This document shows positions 21,748 through 27,167 of a DNA stretch of 27,167 bases, piece by piece. Both the position numbers and the translations under genes were made by a program. The number at the start of each line of letters is the position of its first letter. The stretch's first letter is position 1. The DNA is taken from contig DASTKT010000112.1 in NCBI GenBank assembly GCA_035715725.1, forward strand, positions 1 through 27,167. The letters run 5' to 3'. The notes below the pieces were generated by a model. The model ran no database searches. It saw nothing but the letters and a program-made list of their open reading frames with translations, and was not told the origin of the DNA. This DNA comes from JADGGV01 sp035715725. GTDB taxonomy: Bacteria > Gemmatimonadota > Gemmatimonadetes > Longimicrobiales > RSA9.

Positions 21748-22014
21748 CTAGACCGGCTCGTGCCGGCGCCGCTTGACGATCAGCCGGTAGATCGCCAGCA
21801 GGACGATCGCGCCGAGGATCGAGCCGATCAGGCCCGCGGTCATGTCGGTGCGCTGACCGCCGCTCAGCGCCCGCGCCACGAAGCCGCCCAGGAACGACCC
21901 CGCGATCCCCAGCAGGATCGTGACGATGATGCCCCCCGGGTCCTTGCCCGGCATGATCAGCTTGGCGATTGCGCCCGCGACCAGGCCGAGGATCAGCATG
22001 CCGATGATGCTCAT
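21748..22014 (-). CDS. GlsB/YeaQ/YmgE family small membrane protein (transglycosylase-associated protein)
   Basis: An 88-residue hydrophobic protein with three helices: 2-20 ('SIIGMLILGLVAGAIAKLI'), 26-48 ('PGGIIVTILLGIAGSFLGGF') and 58-79 ('TAGLIGSILGAIVLLAIYRL'). The 'GLVAGAIAKLIMPGKDPGG' block and Gly-rich helix 2 are diagnostic of the family. Members are stress-induced inner-membrane proteins in several bacteria; the molecular role is unknown, and the 'transglycosylase-associated' name is historical. The ATG at 22014 has GGAGG six bases upstream. Ends with a basic tail. Convergent with the response-regulator pair. Confidence 0.92.
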   Translation of the reverse strand: MSIIGMLILGLVAGAIAKLIMPGKDPGGIIVTILLGIAGSFLGGFVARALSGGQRTDMTAGLIGSILGAIVLLAIYRLIVKRRRHEPV

Positions 22015-22295
22015 CAGGCCCCTCCGTTTCGTCCACGCGGCCAGCGCCGTGCCGGCCACGCCGGCCGATGGCGCAAGGCGGGTGCCGCGGCTTTCGATCG
22101 CGGCGCGGCGGTCCTCCGCGCGGTCGGCGTCGCCGCTCTTGCCGGCGGCGAGGAACAAACGCTAGTTTCCCTCCCTCCTCCGAACGGAGCCCACCACCAC
22201 CGCCGTCACACTCCCGTGGACATCATCCCGGGCGACGCGCGGCGCGTCGGTGCTTCGTTCCAGACGTGCACCTCCGAACAGCAGGGTGCTGACCG

Positions 22296-23654
22296 ATGCA
22301 GGTTGGCGGGACCCCCCGGGGCCGGCGCTGGCTGGCTCAGGCGATTCTTGGCGGGCTGGTGGCGGCGGCGAGCCTGGGCGCGATCGTGCGGGCCCGAGGC
22401 GGTGGTGCGGCCGGTGGCGGTGCGCGCGCGCTGCGCGCGGCGTCGCCGACGCCGTGGGCGGACGGTTGGGCGGCGGCGCTGGGAGCCGTGCCGGCGCCTT
22501 CGCCGGACTCCGCCGCGGACCTTCCGGGCGTCGTGGTCTCGTCCCCGGAGACGACAGTCGTGCGCCTGCGGCTCCCGCGGCTGCGTGCGCTCACGTCGAT
22601 GCTGCTCGGGACGAGTCTCGACTCGGCGGCCGCGCGGCGCCTGTCGGCGGCGCTCTCGCGCGGCGTGGCGGAGCGGCGCGTGCCGACGGGCACGCCGCTG
22701 CAGCTTCACCGCCTGAGCGACGAGCCGGTGCTCGTCGACCTGCTCCTGAACCGGGACACGACGCTGCGGTTCCTGCGCTCGGGCGAACGCTGGCGCGGGC
22801 AGGTCATCGAGGCACCGGTCCGGGTCGACACGCTCGTGGCGGCGGTGCAGCTCCGGCGCCGCGGCGGGCTCGCCGAGGCGCTGGCGGCGCAGCTCGAGTC
22901 GATCCTGCCCCGCACCGAGCGTGCGGCGCTGGCGGAGCGGGTCCGCGGGATCTACGCGGCGCGGCTCGACGTCGCGCACGACCTGGTCCCGGGGGACGAC
23001 GTGCGGATGGTGATCGTTCGGGAGCGCCGCCCCGACGGCTCGCTGCGCTCGCACAAGCTGCTGGCGGCCGAGGTCACGGCGGGCGCGGACCGGCTGCGCG
23101 CGATCCGGGTCGTGACGCGCGGCAAGGAGGCTTACGTCGACGAGCGCGGGCGCGCCTTCGGCGCGAGCCTGCGCCGATTCCCGCTTTCCCACGCCGAGGT
23201 GACGTCCGGCTTCTCCTCCGACCGGGAGCATCCGATCCTCGGCATCTCCCGCGCGCACACCGGCACCGACTTCGCCGCGCCGGCCGGCTCGCCGGTCCGA
23301 GCTACCGGCGATGGCACGGTCACGTTCGCTGGGGAGAAGGGCGGCTACGGGACCATGGTGGAGCTCCGCCACCGCGGGGGGTACAGCACGCGCTACGGCC
23401 ACCTCTCCAGCATCGCGGACGGGGTCGAGGAGGGCGACCGGGTCGTGCAGGGCCAGGTGATCGGCTTCGTCGGCTCGACCGGACTCGCGACGGGCCCGCA
23501 TCTGCACTACGAGGTGCGGAAGAACGGCGAGCCGCTCGACCCGGTCAGGGCGAGGCTGCCGGTGGCGAATGCGCTCAGCGGCCGCGACCGGGCGGCGTTC
23601 CAGCGCACGGTGCGCAGCGTGGACAAGCTGCTGGACGGGAAGAACGTGGAGTAG
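22296..23654 (+). CDS. M23-family (LytM) metallopeptidase, envelope-anchored
   Basis: A 452-residue protein with an N-terminal signal anchor (about 11-31) followed by a Gly/Ala-rich stretch. The middle (about 80-290) includes 'RSGERWRGQVIEAPV' and 'LVPGDDVRMVIVRERRPDG', an OapA/LysM-like lead-in common in M23 proteins. The catalytic domain (295-425) has all zinc ligands and the catalytic His: H321 and D325 in 'HTGTDFAAPAGSPV', H369 in 'YGHL', and H402 and H404 in 'GPHLHYEV'. It therefore should cut peptidoglycan cross-bridges or stems, unlike degenerate LytM factors such as EnvC and NlpD. The ATG at 22296 has AGGG nine bases upstream. Not in an operon. In the 281-base gap upstream (22015-22295) I find no gene; TTGCCG and TAGTTT at 22139-22168 are a weak promoter candidate. 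Confidence 0.93.
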   Translation: MQVGGTPRGRRWLAQAILGGLVAAASLGAIVRARGGGAAGGGARALRAASPTPWADGWAAALGAVPAPSPDSAADLPGVVVSSPETTVVRLRLPRLRALTSMLLGTSLDSAAARRLSAALSRGVAERRVPTGTPLQLHRLSDEPVLVDLLLNRDTTLRFLRSGERWRGQVIEAPVRVDTLVAAVQLRRRGGLAEALAAQLESILPRTERAALAERVRGIYAARLDVAHDLVPGDDVRMVIVRERRPDGSLRSHKLLAAEVTAGADRLRAIRVVTRGKEAYVDERGRAFGASLRRFPLSHAEVTSGFSSDREHPILGISRAHTGTDFAAPAGSPVRATGDGTVTFAGEKGGYGTMVELRHRGGYSTRYGHLSSIADGVEEGDRVVQGQVIGFVGSTGLATGPHLHYEVRKNGEPLDPVRARLPVANALSGRDRAAFQRTVRSVDKLLDGKNVE

Positions 23655-23681
23655 CCGCGCCCGGCAGCGGCGCGAGCGGAT

Positions 23682-23714
23682 GCGAGGCCCCGAGGGAATC
23701 CCTCGGGGCCTCGC
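23682..23714. terminator. Perfect 15-bp hairpin between convergent M23 and patatin genes
   Basis: GCGAGGCCCCGAGGG (23682-23696), loop AAT, then its exact complement (23700-23714). It sits 28 bases after the M23 stop and 64 bases from the patatin stop. No T tract follows on either strand, but position and stability point to a bidirectional terminator. Confidence 0.65.
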
Positions 23715-23777
23715 TGCGTCGGGCCGGTCGCCGAGCGGGCATCTCCCGGCACCGGCGCGGCGGCCGGGGCGGCGTGG

Positions 23778-26700
23778 CTATTCGTCCGCTGGCGGCGGCA
23801 GCTCCGCCGCCGGGTCGTGCGGCGCCGCGAGGCGTGGCGGGACCGGGGGGGCCGCGCGCTCGGGGCGCAGCAGCCACCGATAGCGCTGCACCTCCTCGGC
23901 CGGGACCAGCGGCTCGAGCCAGGACACGTCGGCGCCGGCCGCCGTGATCCGGCCCGGCCCGGCGATCGACAGGTCCGCGAAGCCGGCGGAGCGGTACATC
24001 TGCGCGAGATCCGCCGCGGTCTTGCGGGCGGCGCGGCCGCCGTCCGCGGGCGCCGGGATCTGGACGAGCAGGTTCCCGGCTCGGCTCGTGAGCTGGCGGA
24101 GGAAGGCGTCGCCGATGCCGATGCCCCACAGGCCCGCCGGCACGAAGAAGTCCCGGGCATCCCAGTGGATGACCGTCCGGCGCCGGCCGTCCATCTCGAG
24201 CGTCGTCTCGCGGGCCGCGAGGATCGCCGCCTGCACGCGCATGGCCTGGACGACGGGCGGGCCATCCTTCGCCAGCCGGATCTCGAAGGCGAGGAACCGG
24301 TAGTCGTCGAAGTTGAGCTGCGCGCCGCGAGCGGCACGGAGGCCATCCCAGGCCAGGCCGGCCAGCTCCGACGGGTCGCCGCGCAGCTGGCGCAGCCGCG
24401 TCTCCGGGCGGGACTGGAGCCCGAACTGCGTCTCCAGGAAGCCGGCGAACGGCGCCGCGTACAACGGACGCAGCAGCGGCCACCAGTGGCGGAAGAGCGG
24501 CGCGCCCACCCACCGGCCGAACGAGTTCATGATGCCGAGGTTGAGCGGGTGGTTGTGGTACCGCCCGAGGTCGGCGAGGTGGAAGAGCGCCTCCATGTGC
24601 CGGATCGCCTCGCGCAGGATCGGCCCGGCGGCGAGCAGCGCCTGGATCCCGTCCGAGCCGGTCGGCGCGCCCTCGAGGGCCGCAACCTCGCGGTAGACCT
24701 GCCGCTCCAGCGCCGTCGCCTTCGGGTCGCGCAGCGCGTGCTCGAGGGCGGCCTGGGCCTCCGCGATCCGCTGGACGTTCTCGCCGAACCCCGGCGGTGG
24801 CGGCGTCCACTCGAACCGCGCCCGCGCGAAGTGCCGGGCGCAGCGCGCGCGCGCCTCCTCGCCGGATTCGCCGGCGCGGCCGACCTCGTCCGGCCCACTG
24901 CCGACGAAGCGGAACGCCGAGAGCGCGGCGTGCTCCCCGAGTCGACGGTAGGACTCCCACTGCGCCTCGTCGTAGAACTGGTCGCCCGTCGACTCGTGCG
25001 GGAAGGCCGCGTTGCGGGTCCGGTACTGGCCCACGTCCGCGGGCTCGTCCCCGACCAGCGTCGGCTTGAAGAGCAGGAGCACGCCCGAGTCGCCGTCCGG
25101 GTAGGCGATGTCGCCGGCGACCATGGGCTGGCGGGCGTGCCCGTCCGGTCCCGGGCGAAGCGGCGTGAGGTCGATCGTGATCTCGACGTCGAAGTCCTCG
25201 CGGACGCGCCGCACCAGGTTGCCGAGGTCGTCGAACGCGACGTCGGGGTCCGCGCCGCAATCCGAGGCCACGATGTAGCGGCAGTGGCGCCGGATCAGCT
25301 CGTAGAGCGCCATGTTCTCGAAGTGCCCGCCGTCGGAGAGGTGCACGTCCGTCCCGGCGGCGCGCGTCAGCCCGAGCATCTCCTTGTAGAACGGGAGCCC
25401 GCGCGTCCAGCGGCGGGGCGGCCCCTGCTCCGGGTGCCGCCACCACATCCCGAGCCTGAGGTTCAGCGCGGTCATCGAGAAGACGGCCGCCGGCCCGAGC
25501 CGCACCGACCACGAGCCCATCTGGGAGTTGAACGCGGCGGCGGAGGCCGTGACCGCGTCCGCGAGGCTGGCCACGCCGGAGGAGCGCCCGAGCGCGGTCG
25601 CTCGCTTCGCGGCCGCCGCCGGCCACTCGCTCCACTCGCCGCCGACCGAGAAGCCGACCGGCGAGAGTACCGCGCTGTCCGCGCCGCGGTGCAGGTGCAG
25701 GAACTGCTCGTTCGCGGCCAGGTCGTTGGCCGCACAGCAGACCAGGTGCAGCGGCCGTTGGCGGCAGTCGCCGAGCTGCACGTCGTCCTCGCGCTGCAGC
25801 TCGCTGACCCGGTCACCGGGCAGGTCCCGGGCGTGGGCGGCGCCCAGGAACGCCCGGGCGATGCGTCCGCGGTAGAACGCGTGAAGCCCGACCTCGTTCG
25901 GGTCGAGCGCGACCACGACGAGCGCCGTGATGCCGGCCGCGACCGCCACGACCCAGCCGAAGATGGGCGCCAGCCGCAGCATCGTGTACATCACCAGCAC
26001 CACCAGGAGCGCGACGAACGCGTACGCGACGAGCTGCGGCAGCCGCGGCCGCAACAGCGCGGCGATCCGGCTGCCGGCGGGCTTGTTCGGCTGCGGCGCG
26101 AAGAAGCCCTGCAGCCGCGTCACGACCAGCGCGATCGCGCTGGTCGACATGCCGCCGGCGACCCACGCGACCAGCGTGTGCGTGTGCACGTCGACCCAGG
26201 CCGCCGCGAGCCAGAGGGCCGTCACGACCATCCAGAGCGCGGCCAGGAAGACGAGCCGGCTGAGCACCCGGTCGAGCGGCGAGTGCAGCCCACGCCGCCC
26301 GGCCGCCGACACCGCGAAGCGCACCACGACCAGCGCCACGGCACCCGCCAGCCAGGCGACAGGCGGGAGGAAGAGGACGCGGTCCCACGGCGCCGAGCCT
26401 CGCAGCACGGAGACCGGCGGCCCGGCGCGGAACGGGAGGATCGACCCCTCGAACAGGAGCCAGACCACGAACACCACCGTGAGCGCGACGACGCAGAGCG
26501 CGGCATAGGCCCACGGCCAGCGCGGCAGCCGCTCCTTCCGGCGCCAGATGGCCTCCGCGCCGAACAGCACCGCGGTCGTGAGCAGGATCAGACCCGCGGT
26601 CGTGGCCGGCGCACGGCCGGCGCCCGGCACCCCGCCGGCGAGCGCGTCGGTCAGCCAGGCGGGCGGCGCGAACAGCGCCCAGACCGGGACGAGCCACGCC

Positions 26701-27167
26701 GCCACGGCCAGGGCGATGAGCGCGCCCGCCGCCAGCAGCGACGGGAGCGTGGCCGCGAACAGCGCCGCCACCATGCGACCGGTGTCGAAGCTCAGGATCC
26801 CGAGCCTCGGGTTCAGGAAGTTGCCGAACTCCCGGAGGTGGCGGATCTCCGCCGGCTCGCTCGGCTGCGGCGGCCCGCCGGGCGCGCCCGGCTCGATGCG
26901 CGGAAAGCCGCGGCCCTCGTGGTCGCGCCGCCGCCACGCCGTCCAGAAGCCGCCGACGTAGCCGCCGCCGGAGACGGTGGACAGGTAGTCGAAGCAGCCC
27001 AGGATCCCCCGCTCCGCCAGGCCCTGCAGCAGCCCCAGGTTGAACGTCGCGCTGCGGATCCCGCCGCCGGAGAGCGCGAGCCCGAACAGGTCCCGCGGCG
27101 GGTCCCGCAGCCACTTCGCGGCCGAGCCCGATCCGGGCGCCGCCCCGTCCCCGGCGGCGGTCGGACC
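23778..27167 (-). CDS. Large membrane-spanning patatin-like phospholipase, 5' end outside the window
   Basis: An open frame of 1129 codons that continues beyond the right edge. In the visible numbering, residues 29-50 ('GLALSGGGIRSATFNLG') hold the oxyanion-hole GGG-x-R, S66 in 'YLSTVSGGGYVGG' is the nucleophile (G-x-S-x-G with Ser in place of the first Gly), and 'SDGGHFENMALYEL' near residue 610 gives the catalytic Asp of the Ser-Asp dyad. Between these, about residues 130-440, lie some eight to ten hydrophobic helices ('LLAAGALIALAVAAWLVPVW', 'AYAALCVVALTVVFVVWLLF', 'LVAYAFVALLVVLVMYTM'). The lipase core is therefore split by a membrane domain of about 300 residues. A soluble tail of about 450 residues follows the Asp. 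Known for patatins: acyl-ester hydrolysis of phospholipids. The in-frame ATG at 26774 lies after the nucleophile and is not the true start. Confidence 0.9.
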   Translation of the reverse strand, partial: GPTAAGDGAAPGSGSAAKWLRDPPRDLFGLALSGGGIRSATFNLGLLQGLAERGILGCFDYLSTVSGGGYVGGFWTAWRRRDHEGRGFPRIEPGAPGGPPQPSEPAEIRHLREFGNFLNPRLGILSFDTGRMVAALFAATLPSLLAAGALIALAVAAWLVPVWALFAPPAWLTDALAGGVPGAGRAPATTAGLILLTTAVLFGAEAIWRRKERLPRWPWAYAALCVVALTVVFVVWLLFEGSILPFRAGPPVSVLRGSAPWDRVLFLPPVAWLAGAVALVVVRFAVSAAGRRGLHSPLDRVLSRLVFLAALWMVVTALWLAAAWVDVHTHTLVAWVAGGMSTSAIALVVTRLQGFFAPQPNKPAGSRIAALLRPRLPQLVAYAFVALLVVLVMYTMLRLAPIFGWVVAVAAGITALVVVALDPNEVGLHAFYRGRIARAFLGAAHARDLPGDRVSELQREDDVQLGDCRQRPLHLVCCAANDLAANEQFLHLHRGADSAVLSPVGFSVGGEWSEWPAAAAKRATALGRSSGVASLADAVTASAAAFNSQMGSWSVRLGPAAVFSMTALNLRLGMWWRHPEQGPPRRWTRGLPFYKEMLGLTRAAGTDVHLSDGGHFENMALYELIRRHCRYIVASDCGADPDVAFDDLGNLVRRVREDFDVEITIDLTPLRPGPDGHARQPMVAGDIAYPDGDSGVLLLFKPTLVGDEPADVGQYRTRNAAFPHESTGDQFYDEAQWESYRRLGEHAALSAFRFVGSGPDEVGRAGESGEEARARCARHFARARFEWTPPPPGFGENVQRIAEAQAALEHALRDPKATALERQVYREVAALEGAPTGSDGIQALLAAGPILREAIRHMEALFHLADLGRYHNHPLNLGIMNSFGRWVGAPLFRHWWPLLRPLYAAPFAGFLETQFGLQSRPETRLRQLRGDPSELAGLAWDGLRAARGAQLNFDDYRFLAFEIRLAKDGPPVVQAMRVQAAILAARETTLEMDGRRRTVIHWDARDFFVPAGLWGIGIGDAFLRQLTSRAGNLLVQIPAPADGGRAARKTAADLAQMYRSAGFADLSIAGPGRITAAGADVSWLEPLVPAEEVQRYRWLLRPERAAPPVPPRLAAPHDPAAELPPPADE

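Noticed and set aside
26772..26774. ATG as start of the patatin-like gene
   Set aside because: The frame stays open upstream to the window edge, and the upstream part holds the oxyanion-hole and nucleophile motifs, so the true start is outside.
1..27167. tRNA, rRNA, riboswitch, integrase, transposase or phage genes
   Set aside because: Searched by eye on both strands for T-loop sequences, DDE or recombinase motifs and attachment-site repeats; none found. Absence by eye is not proof.

Overview
The window is 27 kb of very GC-rich bacterial chromosome, with G or C at nearly every third codon position and with long stop-free antisense frames as a by-product. The gene content (class II homodimeric-type GlyRS, Mla lipid transport, a TonB-family protein, a TPR/beta-barrel outer-membrane protein, several lipoproteins) indicates a diderm bacterium. 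The GC content, the lipoprotein ending in a 'HFSRYALA'-type tail and the secreted DRRD-repeat protein suggest Gemmatimonadota or a similar phylum; that assignment is inference. I see no rRNA, tRNA, CRISPR array, insertion sequence, integrase or phage gene. It reads as ordinary chromosome with several lineage-specific genes.

Layout. 1-3923 (minus strand): a minimal-zincin metalloprotease, a small lipoprotein, a cytoplasmic TPR-HD-GYP protein, and the first 126 codons of a family-5 (oligopeptide-type) substrate-binding lipoprotein cut by the window edge. 4254-7088 (plus): a tight three-gene operon of a processive GT2 glycosyltransferase, a small membrane protein and a TPR plus beta-barrel outer-membrane protein, probably an exopolysaccharide synthesis and export system. 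7167-9653 (minus): glycerate kinase followed by glycyl-tRNA synthetase. 9878-11514 (plus): a PRC-barrel protein translationally coupled to a nucleotidyltransferase-HEPN fusion, behind a candidate sigma-54 promoter. 11507-12602 (minus): three small genes. 12768-16600 (minus): an operon of APC amino-acid permease, MlaE, MlaF and MlaD. 16826-17290 (plus): a low-affinity iron permease family protein behind a consensus-perfect sigma-54 promoter. 17401-18600 (plus): a secreted beta-lactamase-fold serine hydrolase. 18861-19640 (minus): a TonB-family protein. 19956-21643 (plus): the DRRD heptad-repeat protein and two overlapping single-domain response regulators. 21748-22014 (minus): a GlsB/YeaQ-type membrane protein. 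22296-23654 (plus): an M23 peptidase. 23778-27167 (minus): a very large membrane-anchored patatin-like lipase that runs off the right edge.

How the genes fit together. Much of the window concerns the cell envelope: polysaccharide export, retrograde or anterograde phospholipid transport (Mla), a patatin lipase, an M23 peptidoglycan hydrolase, a TonB-family energy transducer and a penicillin-binding-type hydrolase. The HD-GYP protein lies in the divergent cluster next to the polysaccharide operon, so cyclic-di-GMP control of that operon is a reasonable hypothesis but is not shown. Convergent gene pairs are separated by strong GC palindromes, and three intrinsic terminators with a T5 tract are visible on the minus strand. 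The most unusual items are the DRRD-repeat protein, the stripped-down polysaccharide operon, the PRC-barrel/MNT-HEPN pair and the two sigma-54-type promoters.
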